DNA of 64,000 bases from Alnus glutinosa (GCF_958979055.1 NC_084886.1:45029154-45093153); one strand, 5' to 3'; numbered from the stretch's first letter, positions 44,231 to 57,699 are shown. Numbers and translations are program-made. The notes: generated from the letters alone by a model not told the origin.

Positions 44231-44779
44231 TTTCCACATGATGTGAGCCCTAGATGCATTGAACAATAGATATGTTTTTAAATGTACAAGTCATGTTCAT
44301 ATGAAAAGAAAAGTGCTAATGTTACATGAAAGCTTTATTATGTATGTGACAAAAAAGGACTATGTTATGAAAATGTAATGAGTGATATGAAATGAATGTT
44401 GCAAAATGTTTTTGTTATACGAGATCAGCCCTAAGGCACCTATGATGACACTGGATCCGAGTGGTATGTATGATAATAGCACGACACTACCGCACCACAA
44501 TGTTGGCTATATTAATCAAATGATGATTTTGATCAAATAGTAATTCTAAAAGTCATTTCATTTTTTTATAAATATTTGATGAACACTTAATGTACTTCTA
44601 GAATTACTTGGCCAAGAGGGGTGTACCATGACATCCAATAAAACGTGCCAACCTTCACTGTATGGGGGTTAATTGCACGGGTATGGCCAAGAAAGAAGGT
44701 TATCGTGATGTATATGTATGTTATGAAATGCTTATGTACGATTTTATTTATTTCAAAAAGCGTTGCTTTTACCAACAAC
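44231..44779. other. Spacer after unit B, no gene
   Basis: AT-rich sequence, nothing coding. A segment near 44500-44600 resembles the core of the gagtaatgcta MITE family, but no ends are definable. Confidence 0.4.
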
Positions 44780-45080
44780 ACCAAGACTTTTGAGTTGCTT
44801 CAACAGTGTCTAATATGAAAACAAGTTTTTCAACCCTTTAAAATGCTGAAGGGTTCTTTAACTTGTTTAAGAAAGCAATTAACTAACACAAAAAGCTAAT
44901 CAACGTACAGTTTTCAAATTGCAAGGAAAATAGTAGCACCCAGAAAACCTTGCTCTCACAAACAAAACAAAACAAAACCTTTTGTGTGTGATGTTCAAAA
45001 AAAAATCCCTTTTGCCCCCCTCAAAATTCTGAAAGAAAAAACTTAGTCCACTGAATGGTGCAGTTTTTGCTCTTAGGCTA
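44780..45080 (+). pseudogene. Locus 7: S-type DEFL promoter relic
   Basis: The stretch matches the distal and proximal promoter of DEFL1/4/6 (tcaaccctttaaa..gctgaagggttctttaactt, cctcaaaattctgaaagaaa, gcagtttttgctctt) with internal deletions and no TATA box. No signal peptide or Cys-rich exon follows. Sequence shared with the PMT 3' flank begins about 250 bp downstream. Confidence 0.75.
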
Positions 45081-45359
45081 GAAAGGTATCCGTATTGATG
45101 TCTAAATTTATGCCTCGATCTTTTGAATAAGCTCACACATGCTTATATGGAATCAAGAGCTTGGATCTCTATGCTCATCACTTCAACACACAAGTTGTCG
45201 ATCTAGGAAAGCTTTTGGACAAAGGGTAATTTCTCACTTTGTATGTATGTCTATTATATATATCAAAAAGTATCACCTTGTGCCCTTGACATGGTGTATT
45301 CAGAATATTTGATAACAATCAATTGCTTTTGTTTGGAAAACGGGTTGGCATAAACTTAC

Positions 45360-46683
45360 CTATTCAGAATTGTCTAAAAGTAGTATCTTCTCAGGGTGGA
45401 AAGGCCCCTTCTCGCTGTGCAATATCTTGGCATTCCATCTCATCCGATCTGTGATGCCTTTTACTTTAACAAGGATATCCACATGATCTCTTATTATAAC
45501 AGCCCCTTCGGGGCGAAGGATTCGATGCATCTCAAGAAGTATATCGAGAATGTCACACCTGAATGAGACAATTATTAATTCTGGTTAGAAGTACTAGAAT
45601 AACAAAAACAAAAATGCTCTCTTGAACTCCTGCTATTTTGTGACTTTGCCTATACACAGCTCATAATCTCATTCCTTTGGACAAATTGATGGCCCTTCTG
45701 AGGACATTGTATTAGACACAAAATGGAATAATAATAACAATAACAATGATGATGATGATAACAAATCAACGGAAGAACGAAACAAGGTTTTTTAGGGCCC
45801 TGCTTGGTAAGGATATGTGTTTAATTCAGTGCAGACAGAACAGCTCTATATCAAGTGACATATTGACATTGAATCTGTATAAACGTTGAAGCTTTCCTTT
45901 CAGTGCTGGAGATCTTAGAACTTAGGACTGATCTTTGCATATGACTCTAATCAATTGGAAAAACAAAACTCCAACTTTGATGCAAAGAAAAAGAGACTTA
46001 ACTTTCTCTCATGATTCTCATGTCAATCAAAGAGACTCAATTAAAGTTCACCTAGTTTTTAGCATTTATTCTTCCCAATTCCACTCACTCGATGCAAACA
46101 AACCGCCAAAAGGAAAACAAATGAATAGAGACGTAAAAATCAAGTTTAATGCTCATCTCAACAATTTTACTATGGCAAACAATTTGAGGACTTTCATGCC
46201 AACAAGCCAGTAACTTGCCATTAGAGCTATTGTAATTGTAGTTTTGGAAGCCTAAGAGTTGCTTGGGAAGACAGTTTTAGAGAATAGGTCTTGTCTTGAA
46301 AATAAGTTTGTATTTATCAAGTATGGTAGTTTGTGTCTAATAAGTTGTGATTTGACTATTTTGGAAGCTGTTTTAGTGATTAGCGATAATGAGGTTTGTT
46401 GGTGTAATGCTTATATAATGTAAGAGATATGGGAGTCTAAAGGAAGTCATTTGTATTGGTTCTCTTGTAAAAAGAGTGGGAAAACTCAAGATCATCCCTT
46501 TATTTACTCTAATATAGCAAGAGATTTGAAGAATTTGGTTTTTCAGATGTTTGGAGTATAGTGGGTTATGTCCAGACGGGTGGTAGAGCTCTTGGCATGT
46601 TGGAAATGAAGGTTTAGTCAGAAAGATTTTAAAATTGTTTGGAATGTAAACCTTAATGTGCGCCCCACACCCCCCCTGCCCCC

Positions 46684-46718
<35 letters not shown>

Positions 46719-49639
46719 CCTTTTAATGGTAGCAGGTGAATGTTGCTAATAAACACAATTATTCCAAGCAAAGAGATAGAAATATGAAAGCTTACTTGTC
46801 CATATACATGCTGAATACACCATTGGCATGTATCAAATCATATGTTCGAGGGTATGTTGAGAAGGCCTCACACCTACAACAAGCAGTGGCACTGTCCATA
46901 AACTAAATTTTGGCTAAAAGAAATATATATGTATAGTATTCAATGCATGTTAAATGGTAAGGAAAAATAATTATCCTACAGTTTACTTTCCAATAGAACA
47001 TGCAGCGTTTCAAGGATTTTATTTGCTGAAAACAGCCGCATCCATGCAAGTATGGGCAACTAGCAGTATATGAAACAAGAAAGAAATCCCAAAAATCCAC
47101 TTTCAAACTTCTTTTTTTCATTTTATTAGTTCAGCCTATTAAGTTATTTTTCATAAAGGCTTCCTAAGACGGCAGCCCTTCACTATTTGAGTAAATCACC
47201 CAAAGTTTTGAATAATGCACAGAAATAAGAGAACAATATATTAAGTAGCTATGATTCTGGTTTAAACATTAATTAGTCCACAAGGTAGATGATTCCAAGC
47301 ACATACTATAGCAACAGTCACATATAGTAAAGTTCAGATACCGTTTACATTACAACCACGTTGTAATAACAGTCACACTCTCTAAAACTCAAACGCTTCA
47401 ATATGCATCACTGATTCGCAGCTGAAGTCAACTACAGATGGAACTCATATGTACTTATAGTTCCCAAGATGGCTAATTGGTTCAAATCATGAAAATATTC
47501 CAGAATTGCAAACCAAAGAGATTACCAAATGTCTGTACAGAATACCTGCTTGCATCTAAATCATACATTCCCCAACCCACCTCAAGATGATTCTTAAAGC
47601 AGGACAAAAGACCAAACAACAGAAAAGGAAAGAAGAAAAAAGAAGAGAAGATTTTCTCTTGCTCTTACCAGTTCATGTAAGTTCCGATTAGGCCACGCTC
47701 ATAGACAATGCCAAGGGTATTGTTTTTTGCATCAAACGGAATCACATTCATAACCCAAACTGGATACTTTGCCAGTGCAGCTGCAAACCCCCCAAAGCCA
47801 GCATTCATATCCATTATATTCCTAAATTTACCATTGGTGAGAGATTCAAGTATGATCCCATAGTATGAAACTCTCCTCCTCCATAACTGATTATCTTCAT
47901 TGAAGGTCCTAACTGTAATTCCATCCCTAGTTTCACTTGTAATTCTAGGTGGAGCAGCATTTAACCGTTTAGGCCATTTTTCTAAAGCACCGCCAGATAT
48001 ATCATAGACATCTTTCACTTGTGGAAGAGGGGAAATGCATGGATCCATTTTTGTGTACCTGTAGAAAAATGCATAAAGAACAACAACACACATTCTGGGG
48101 GAGCATAGTTATCAAGAAGATCGACCACACACATGGATCCACAGGATAAATGTTTTTTGTAATAGATTTTTGTTCTTGTTCTATGTTTTTCCTGATGAAT
48201 TAAATGTATGGTGATTAAATTTATTTTGATGACCTTGTCACAAAAATGAAGAGTTATGCTGCATATATTTGCCAAGAAAGCACAGGACAAGAAATGATAA
48301 CATAAAATTTACAACAAGAATACTAGCTCCAAACTAATATAGACTTCTTAATAACAAAATGCTTAGCTTCTTTCCATGTTCTAATGCTAAACACACTAAC
48401 CCGTGTTGGAACCCAACAAGCACAAGTTCCATTAGCTTTAGGTTTTCAGGTCAGGCTGTCCTCCCGTTAGGAACCTCCCTTTTCTTCATTTTAAGCCAGA
48501 TGTAAGACGTGTTTAAAAATAGATCGTGCAAGAGGAGAATTATCTTTGAAGACAGGTGATTGTCGAGAAGTATTGGGTCCAGAGAGGGGGCTGATGTTCA
48601 GAGGAAGCTCGAGGGTCCTACGGGGTGTGCCTTTGGAAGAATATTAGGAATGACTGGGGGAATTTCTCCGATCTTGTTTCCTTCAAGGTTGGGGAGAGAT
48701 CACATATCAGTTTTTGGCATGATGTGTGGTGCAGAGCAGCTACTCTCAAGTCATCACTCCTAGAACTCTATTCGATATCTTGCAACAATGAGGCCTTGGT
48801 GTCGAATTACTTGGATTCCTCCGGCACTTCTACCCATTGGAATCCGAGTTTCACTAGGGCAGTTCAGGATTGGGAGCTGGAATCTCTTGACTCTTCTATT
48901 AATTTGTTATACTCCTCAAAAACCCACTCGGGGGAGGCAGATAGAATGTTGTGGACCCCAGCTAACAATCATGGCTTTCAAAGGAAAAGCCATTATAAAT
49001 CTTTGTAGTCTGAAGAGCCTTACATGTTCCCTTAGAAAAGAGTTTAGAAAGCTAAGGCCCTACTCCGCATGGCTTTCTTTACATGGACAGCAGCTTTGGG
49101 TAGAATTATCACAGTTGATAATCTTAGAATGTGGGGTTTCACTCTTGTAAACTGGTATTGCCTATGCAAAAATAATGAGGAGATAGTTAATCTTTATCTC
49201 ATTCATAGTGAGTACACTAGTGATCTTTGGTGCTTGGTTTTCAACTTGTTTAGATTTTTATGGGCTATGATGAGCAACATCCTAGAACTCCTTCATTGTT
49301 GGAAAAATCAAGGGTGGGGACATCCCAAAGAGGCTATCTGGAACGTTATTCCAGCATTCCTTATATAGAGAATTTGGAGAAAAAGGAATCGGCATCTCTT
49401 TGAGGATTGCGAGTCCAATGTGCTTTGTTTAAAATCCTCGTTTTTTAGATCTCTCTTGGATTGGGTTGTAATCTATGTTCCAAATTTCTCTTCTTCGAGT
49501 CTTTTAGATCTTGTTTCCTTTTTACATTTTAGATGTTTGTAGGTTGATCGTCTCTCTTGTATACTTTTTGTGTACAAGGGCTTTGCTTCTTCTTTTTTTC
49601 CAATAAATTATTATTCATAAAAATTTGTTAAAAAATAAA

Positions 49640-49683
<44 letters not shown>

Positions 49684-52600
49684 AGAAAGAAACAAGAAAA
49701 AAGAGTACACATTTTAAACCCTTTGACGCTCAGGTCAATCTCCAGATTCTTACACCTCTATAGTTCCACCACAATGAAAAAGAGCCAAATGAGCAATTGA
49801 GAGACCTTCAATGAAGTCCTTCTTCCTCAGGCATAAAAAATGGTTTGGCCTTCGGAGGCTTGGAGGAGAAGCCATAGAAAATGGTTAGATGTTAATGAGA
49901 GAGATAAAGAGATCTATTTTTGTCATTATTGTTAGCATTGGGGTTGTAGAATGGTGGTTGACATAGGAAAATTATGGGTGACCTTCAATTTATTTTGTAC
50001 ATGTGTCATACATCGGACTTAAATGAGAGAAAACAGGATATTCTTTAACGGGAGGGGAGCCTGAACCTAATTTTTCAATGTTGGGCATCTCATATCATTG
50101 TCCTCATCACACAAGGTAAATGTAAAAGTGGAATAAGAAACTCACCAACCAGCATCAGAATCAGGCGTAGAGCAGAATTGAAGTGATTTCCATGCCTTTA
50201 ACTTTTGTATGCAGTGCACATGGTTAGTGGGTTTTCTCCACACTGCAATTGATCCTCTCTCTGCAATCTTTTTCCAGCACAATCTCCTAGCAAGATCTTC
50301 CAAACTGGTTTGCTCATTTTCCAAGTCCTTAGCTGGTCTCTCCCAACCTTTGTAATTGACCCTCCACTTTATGGGTGGCCCAGACAGTACCCAATAGCCA
50401 CCAGGACGTAAGATTCGGTCCATCTCCATCAGATATAGTCCATCTAGAGTGAATGTAAAAGAATTAGATTATATAGTAACTTTGAACAAACGAAAGAAAT
50501 TTACACCCAAGCCAGTGTTTGTATACTGTGGTACAAAATGATTCAATTTTGGTGTACAAGAGAAACACCTAGCTAGAAAAAGCAAACAAATCTAAAAAAA
50601 TAAAATAAAATAATGAAACTTATCAAATTAAGATCTAAGGCTTATCCAATGATAAAGAGCTTTGAAAAAGAAAGACTTTAGTTCTATTACCATCCTCTCG
50701 CGGTCTCTATCATTTCTTTCCCTCCAAATAAACCACAAAAAGCAGGACATAATCATTTTTCACACAGCTCCACTCTAAGAACCATCTCCCAACCTTCTCT
50801 AACAAATGAAAAGGTCTACTACTTTTCTAGGCATAACCCAAATTAACCCAAGAGGACTGAAGATAGCATTCCACAGAGCATTGGCGATCTCACAAAGGAG
50901 AAGAAAATGATCCACAGTCTCCCCACTCCTCTTACACTTACAACACCAGTCAATCACAATGACAAGTTTCCTTAGGCTATCCATGGTGAAGATTTCCCTA
51001 GGGGGGCTGTCCAAGCGAAAAACATCATTTCCTTATAATGATTTGATTTTAATCTCAATTTAGGATTTCAAGGAAAAATCTCATTTTACCAGTATAAACT
51101 TTTCTGCAATGAGATTTCTTTATCTCATGGAACAAGTCAATTTCAAAAGCACTTGGGCCTTCGAGTGTCAAGGAATATTAAAAGGAGAGTTCTGGGATAT
51201 ATGATAATATGGTAGCAAACAGCTTCAATTCTCAAGATTCAAGTATAAGTACCATCACCAGTCCATGGTACAAGGCATCTGGAACAGTGAGCCATATCAA
51301 AAGTTCTTGATGGGAATGGTAATCTGTAGGTACTTAGCACACCAAGCATGGCTGGAAGTCCTCTTTCCAAGGCAAACTGTACTTGAGCTTCATGTATATC
51401 CCGTGGGGCGATTGACATCGTCAAGATGTTATAGTCCACCAAAGAGGCTCCAAAGCTTGCAACCTAAGGAAAGTGTAATAATACACAAGACTGGTCACAA
51501 TTGCTTTGTATGGTTCAATAACTCAAGCACTATACAAAACAGGCTATGAGGCTTCCTTTTCTATTTTTATTATTATTTACTCCAAGACATTTTCCTCTCC
51601 ACCACTGGAAAAGGTGAATTGAAAATCTAAAATTAGCTCTAATAGACACAAGAATGGGCTGAATTACAATTCGGAGTGGCCTTTGCAAAACCTTATTTGA
51701 TAAAGAGGATTACTAGAATTATATTGGTTTCAATGCACACAGATATAGAGGTGATCAAAGTTTTTGAGATTTTTCCTCAGTATCAAAACCAAAATCGGGG
51801 GGAAGGAAAGTAAAAAAATGATAATAATAACAATAATAATAATAACAATAACAACAACAACAACAACAACAACAATAATAAGAAAGAGGAAGAAAGGAGG
51901 AGCAAGAGAAGCAAAACCCAAGTCATCTATTAAATAGGTTGATGCACCCGGTAATGAATGGTTGGGACAGCTTAGCTGGTAAAGCAGAGGAGTAAATATC
52001 TTATGGATCCCGAGGTTTCAGACCAAATCTTAGATGATAGGAAAAACATATTTTAATTTTCCAACCATTTAAAGAAAGAAATGGAAGTCACCAATAAAAG
52101 AGTTATAAGTATTCAAAAGGAGTCATAAAATGGCATTAGGATAATAAAACTAGTAAATTACACTTACGCATACACGATATACATATATACATATGTGTGC
52201 GTACGTGTCTGCGTGTGCATGCATGAGTGTGGGTGTGGGTGTGTCTGTGTCATTGTTTGCAGTATCAAACTAAAACATGAGAATCTGATGATTTTATCTG
52301 AAGTTCAAAATAACAAAGGAAATTACATTGCCAACAAAACCATACATAGGCAGCAAAAGAAACATCCACAGTGAAACAAGAAATAACTGTACTAAATCCC
52401 ACGATCTTATCTTGAGTATTATTTGGAAACCAAAAGACCAAATTAACGGTATATATAGAAAAAGGAAGCCAAAAAAAATTGAAGGACAATGATAAAGCGC
52501 GAGCCTATTCTAAGTAGCCCAAATGTTGACTATGTCTTCTATGCCCATCTCATCATGTACCAAGAAGGACAAGAAAGTAAGCAGAAACTAGAAAACAATG

Positions 52601-54157
52601 AAGTAAAAGTACTAGTAACAAACAAGAAGACAGAAAATCATCTTTCTTTTTCATTATCTTGCCTCACCTTACATTTTTAAACAAGACTCAAAAAAGTTCC
52701 CCTAAGATAACGGACAAACTTCAGAAACAAGATCCCATCAATCAGTAAATAAGGCTTACAATCCTAATAAAAAAGGGGGTAATCAATTTTATGTGGATTA
52801 TCGTTATTATTGTGGTGTCAGCAAGCTATGTTATATTTATTAACAAGATGCCTATGACTGCACTGACAACCTATTTTCTATTGAAAACAGAGGGAAAAAT
52901 CCTACAATCCAGGGCACTCAGAGTCTATTGTCGAGAAAGTACCACTGATGCTTTGCTGTGTCCATGATTGCAGGGCGAGAACAACAGAATTATTTCTAAG
53001 ATTTTTTTACCAATGTAATACCAGTGTCCAATCCAAAAACTTGGAAGAGGGCAAAAGTAAGATCAACCAACCCCTTGTGGGTTAGAGTTGAAGTAGCAAC
53101 ACGTTCTACTACAATTTTAAACCATTTTGAATATCTCTGTACCATGTCAATCCCATCAAAGCCTTAAGCCACCTTCAAACTTTAGATAAATTTCTAAAAC
53201 AACAAAACCGTATGAATCACAGTAGAAATCTCTATTACCACTCCTCTTTTATCAAGCTGATCTGCAGAGAACCCAGATAATTTGCACATATGAACACAGA
53301 AAAATCAATTAAAACAAGTGTCAAACATATTGTAGAATGCAGGTCTTGTTAAGTTGTTAATCCCCAGTAAAAGAACCAGAAGAATTAATTGAGAATCAAA
53401 AAAAAAAATCAGGTACTAAAGAAAATTTTGCGAAAAACAAAAAAGAAAAGAAGGCAGTCACACTTACCCCACATCCAATATCAAGAACTGTCCTTATATT
53501 TCCAGATTTCAGTGGCACAACCTGTTTTATCTCATCAACATAACCCTTCACTCCCTTGGGAAACGAAGTTCCACCACCCGGAAAAACAAACCGGTCACCC
53601 TGCAATCGAACCCAATTCTGTGATTTCTTGTACTCAGTCAACCCGGGAAAAGGCACATTCTTAAACCAAGCATAGTCTCTACTCTTTGGCCACGGAAAGG
53701 GCCTCCGGTATCCGGCCGGCCTGGGAACCAAGCACCGAAGTCTTTCGGGACTTCCCGGGCAATGGCGCTCCTTATGGAACCGTCTTTCAATGCCGAATTG
53801 CCTCTCTCTTGAAGGGTCCTGACACGGGCAGTATTCGGTGAAGTTCTTGGCGCAAAAGCTGAATAGCTGGAGGTTTTGCCGGGGTTCTCGGGGGAGAGTG
53901 AGAGTGTGGTGTGGCTCAAAGTGCAGGGGTGGTGAGAAGTGGTTGTGGGTCGTGAAGTTGAGCTGTAAGCAGTTGGGTGGGTGGTCTTGAAGCAGAGAAG
54001 AGGGGGAGAAGGAGGCTGCTGAGTAGGTGGTGCTGTTGGTGTAGGAGTAAGACCCAAGAAAGTAGGAGAGTGTACAGATGACGGTGACGAGGAACATTCT
54101 GACTAAGGGTCTTCTCAGCGGGTTCAGAGCCGGAGGTTGGAGTGGTGGCGTTGCCAT
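45360..54157 (-). CDS. Probable S-adenosylmethionine methyltransferase, PMT/DUF248 family (six exons)
   Basis: Exons on the minus strand: 54157-53468, 51463-51253, 50443-50146, 48058-47669, 46873-46796 and 45558-45360. All splice sites are GT-AG and phases agree, giving 621 aa, normal for the family. I use the ATG at 54157 (MATPPLQPP) rather than one 32 codons upstream because it puts a short cytosolic tail before the membrane helix [17 protein letters not shown] (residues about 19-36), the type II topology of Golgi PMTs. Next come the [15 protein letters not shown] Cys region, [21 protein letters not shown] and [11 protein letters not shown], then SAM motif [41 protein letters not shown] and [16 protein letters not shown] follow. 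The second half has [39 protein letters not shown] and [12 protein letters not shown]. Relatives such as QUASIMODO2 affect pectin in the Golgi; pectin or wall-polysaccharide methylation is inferred. Introns contain LINE debris. Confidence 0.92.
45559..46795 (-). other. PMT intron 5
   Basis: It holds an AAC/GAT microsatellite near 45735-45765 and the segment duplicated at 21179-21777. A C-run plus CT repeat is at 46671-46720. The open frame across the CT repeat is an artefact of low complexity. Confidence 0.7.
46671..46720. repeat. Poly-C / (CT)n low-complexity tract
   Basis: An interrupted run of about 20 C is followed directly by about 12 CT units, inside PMT intron 5. Confidence 0.95.
48545..49625 (+). 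pseudogene. LINE 3' end inserted in PMT intron 3 (antisense to PMT)
   Basis: On the plus strand several frames give the post-RT region of a plant [48 protein letters not shown], then [20 protein letters not shown], the zinc-finger-like [18 protein letters not shown], and [12 protein letters not shown] with RIWRKRN in the next frame. It ends in an A-rich tail at about 49600-49630 (ataaattattattcataaaa), followed by a CT microsatellite. It is 5'-truncated with frameshifts. The tail marks the plus orientation. Confidence 0.85.
49641..49681. repeat. (CT)n microsatellite
   Basis: About 20 CT units directly after the LINE tail, in PMT intron 3. Confidence 0.95.
50640..51060 (-). pseudogene. Second LINE zf-RVT fragment in PMT intron 2
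   Basis: On the minus strand 51014-50799 encodes [40 protein letters not shown] and [19 protein letters not shown], followed in another frame by the tail WRERNDR. This is the same LINE domain as at 48545-49625 but a different copy and the opposite orientation. Confidence 0.8.
51464..53467 (-). other. PMT intron 1
   Basis: A 2.0 kb intron with an (AAT/AAC)n microsatellite at 51819-51882 and a GT-rich stretch near 52195-52250. At about 51960-52040 there is a SINE-like head. The rest is AT-rich with no exon-like segment. Confidence 0.7.
51955..52075 (+). mobile_element. Possible SINE head (Pol III box A/B-like)
   Basis: The string tagctggtaaagcagagg resembles a tRNA A box region and gaggtttcagaccaaatc a B box, about 35 nt apart, as in tRNA-derived plant SINEs. 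It does not fold as a tRNA with paired acceptor ends. The 3' limit and TSD are not clear. Confidence 0.35.
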
Positions 54158-57100
54158 TTTGGCGTTTCGCTGATGGCGTTTCGCTGCTGCTTTGCAGGGC
54201 TCGGGTCCGGAAATGATTGAAGTGTGTGTATGTACTAGGTACTGCTTTTGCACAGTTGCACTGCATTAGTTCAAATGAATTTAATGGCGATTTGCTGCCT
54301 AAAATTGAAGGGATAATCACCTTCCATTTCCTAATCTACTACGTATTTTCTTCATGAATTCTCATATGTTACGATCAATCCTTAATCCTTTCACCATCAT
54401 CAGTGATTGATTAGCATATAATCGTGTGAGAGTTCGATTTTTGAAATGAAAATTCTCAATTTTATTAACATTAGTCACCTTGAGTCTCATTGATGTCCTG
54501 ATAAGACTGAGTCAGACTATGACTCAATCGAATTTAAGAGAGCGTTTGTGATTCCCACTGTCTAGGCTTCTCTTATGCGGCTTCCAACGAGCAAGTGTTA
54601 TTATGATCACGTTCAGTGAGAATAGCTACGGTTGATTTCACCCGCTGCCTTCTTTTTTTATTTTTTTAATTAGGAAAAAAAAAATCCTTTCAACTACTAA
54701 TTGACAATAGTTGACCAAAACATACATGCTTAAATACCCTTAAAATAAAATAAAAAAATAATAATAATAATGAGGGTTCAGCCACCCCAGCTCCCTGGGA
54801 TGGTGGTTGAACCACCTTCAAGTGATTCGAGGGGGACTGAACCACCCCTGTAACGCACTTAAGGTAAATAAGTCAAACTAAATATATAGGAAAATAAAAT
54901 AAAAAATCAACATACTCTCATTAAACTACTCATTGATTGCCAATGTCCCTCTAAACTTAAGATTACAACAATGTCCATTCAAACTACGAAAAAATTGTCA
55001 TTGCTCCGACAACCACCCCTTCTTCTCTTAATTTGAAGTTTTAAGTTTTTGTTTTTATTTTTTGAATTTATAAAGATATTTTTGTCTTACTAAAATAAAA
55101 AATTAGGATTATTTTATCATTTTTTAGTATTTCCTAAATGGAAACATTGCCCCAATCTAAACTTTGTGGAAAAGGTTAACAATTGAGTAATCATTGAAAG
55201 AGCTAAGTGGACTTTTCCCCTGAATATAAAAAAGAGAACAGGAAAACAATAGATTTTACATAGCCACAAGGACCAAGATAAGGAGAACCAGGGGGCCATC
55301 CCACTGAAAGATTTGGGGGAAAAAACAAACTATCAGCATTTTTGTCACGAGAAACGATATTTTGCCAAAACTGTGTTTTTTATTATTTTTTTAAATTAAT
55401 TCTACCAAAATTGTTAATCGTGAATAACACTGGGGATAAACTGCATGTAGCATGCAATTGTGAATCACTCACGCATTTAATTAAATAATGTATTATTTGG
55501 CCCCTCAAACTTGCTTATTATAAATATGATCCTCCCCAGAAGTCTTATACATTTATATTCTTTACTGTTAGTCTTGTATAAATTATACAGGTTTAAATTT
55601 GTACCTCCAACCTTATAATATTTGCTTTATTAAACACGCTGCTTTATTTACTTAATGTATTTTTTACACTTTTCGGAAGCCATTTAAACCCCTCAAAATA
55701 AAGCTAGTAGATTAATGCAACTTATCCTAACAATAATAAGAGACCCAATTGACGGACCTAACTGATTAAAGTATTGATTAAATGATTAAATTTATCTCTT
55801 TTTATAAGCTTTAGCTTTTAGGAAAAGTTGTGATTTAATTAAGTATCAAAGTCAAAGATCCTAAATTCGAACATTGATTTCGTTATTTCAATTAAATATT
55901 TTACGTGTTGGGCCTCATCTCTTAAAAATAAGTTTGAAATCACACACGAGGGAGAGTACGGTGATTTAATAGGGTGCAAATAATTCCCATGCCTCGGGGG
56001 TATAGTTCCTACTTTTGTTCTCTCCAAGTTCTTGAGCTGCATGAAATTAATGAAGCCACAAAGTGAATTATAAGGGAGTAAAAACGTGACATACAAACTA
56101 AGGGAAACATAGTGGCTTGTCGTTAAAATATTGGACCGAGCATAGACGGAAGTACCATATACATTTATTAGATGTGATCATTTTTGAAACCGAGAAGCCC
56201 ATTTACCACATGTACCTCAAAGACGTTTAATCCAAAAATATAAGTTAGAACTAAGCTTGTTAACAGCTTGACCAAACCAGCTAGCATATGTATCCAGGCA
56301 AGAGGAAATAACTTGCACTTCTCCTCTACTCATCCAAACACCATAAATGATTCTTTTTTGTTTCTCCCGTATGGCGAGATAGGAGATAAATGATTTTTTT
56401 ACATATTTTATACATTTTTCATGTATCTCTTCTTTAAATTAATCATTAGATTCGATTTGTACTGATTCATAATAATTTACATATATGTTATATAGATTCA
56501 ATAATTAATTTAAAATATACATGTAAAATGTATTGAGACGGGAGGATCTTTCAAATTTCAATGATGAAAAGAAACCTTAATCTTCTTAACCATTAATAAA
56601 GGTAGGGAATGAGGTGGCTGTGATTCGTTGGTCAGTCTAGCTGGCCCACTTTTATTGGAAGCCTAGTTTATTTGGGATCTCATAATAAAGTTTCAAGTTC
56701 TACCCCATGCAGATTTTTTTCTTATCCATCTTTATAGCCATGAGACTATCATTGTCCTTTTTCTTTTTCATGTGATGACAAAATTTCATGAAGTCATAGT
56801 GATGTTTTCCTTACTCTTTACATGGTTGAAGTCACTTATTTTAAGTGATTTATTTTTTTTTTTAAAGTGATTAATATGAGTAGTTATTTAAAACATATTA
56901 GTCGGTCGGTGTAAAATAAATATGATAATTGAGTGTAAAAAATAATATTACTCTATCTGAATGATTATACTCGAGTAAGAAGGGAAGAAAAATGTTATGA
57001 ATAATACTGATCATTTTTGTTTTGAATTGATATAGATGGATGCAGTTTTATAAGCTGGTGCCCAAAAGGGTGAAAATTGCCCTTGATGCATTGATTTATC

Positions 57101-57517
57101 GTCGGCCTATGCTATTTTAATAAGATAAATGTTATTTCTCTAATTTGTGTCCAACTCTTATTAAACTTTAATAACTTTTTTAAAAACAAATTAATTATTG
57201 AATATGTATGACTTACGTGTAAAAAAAAAAAAATATAATAAGAAAATGTTAGGTGAGAATTTGAAAAGAATTTGAGAAGTAGCATGTCTCTTTTAACAAA
57301 CCTAGGATGTTTTGCTTTTCCACGTGTTATAATTAATAAAATAAAATATAAAAGCTACAACATTACTTCATCATTTATCTTTCCTCGTCTAGCTCTTTAG
57401 ATCAGTTGCTTCATCTCCACAGTCTCTTGTTTCCTCTTAGAGCTCTCAAACCCAATGGCCTCACTAATTTGAAAGTGGTTTTTTGTTTTACTTAAAAAAA
57501 AAAAAAAATCATAGAAA
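54158..57517. other. Intergenic region upstream of the PMT gene
   Basis: The first about 200 bp should hold the PMT 5' UTR and promoter. Near 54780-54860 a gccaccccagctccc / ggttgaaccacc palindromic core resembles the GC-rich core of the element at 16100-16380. At 56390-56540 there is a palindromic AT-rich MITE-like stretch (acatattttatac... inverted as gtaaaatgtattg). No gene recognised. Confidence 0.5.
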
Positions 57518-57699
57518 GTGTCATGTTTGGAAGTGCATTTCAAAAAAATGGGGATTTGAAAATTTCATGTGACTACTAAACCAAACGCTTAACTGCGATC
57601 AAAAGTGTAGAATCGCGATTTTACCAAACACAATTACGTTTTGAAATCGTTATTTTTCAAATCGCATGTTTTAAAATCGTTAAACCAAACATACACTAA
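57518..57699. mobile_element. hAT-like MITE remnant
   Basis: The left end agtgtcatgtttgg and right end (inverse) agtgtatgtttggtttaac are imperfect inverted repeats; the interior has aaatcg / cgattt motifs in both orientations. The TSD was not identifiable. Confidence 0.45.

Noticed and set aside
46373-46771. 132-codon minus-strand frame
   Set aside because: It spans the C-run and CT repeat in PMT intron 5 and has no recognisable domain.
51955-52040. tRNA gene
   Set aside because: A and B box-like strings are present, but acceptor and T-stem pairing fail; it is listed only as a possible SINE head.
53638-54320. Overlapping minus-strand frames of 134 and 139 codons
   Set aside because: They are out-of-frame shadows of PMT exon 1, caused by its Pro/Ser/Thr-rich codons.
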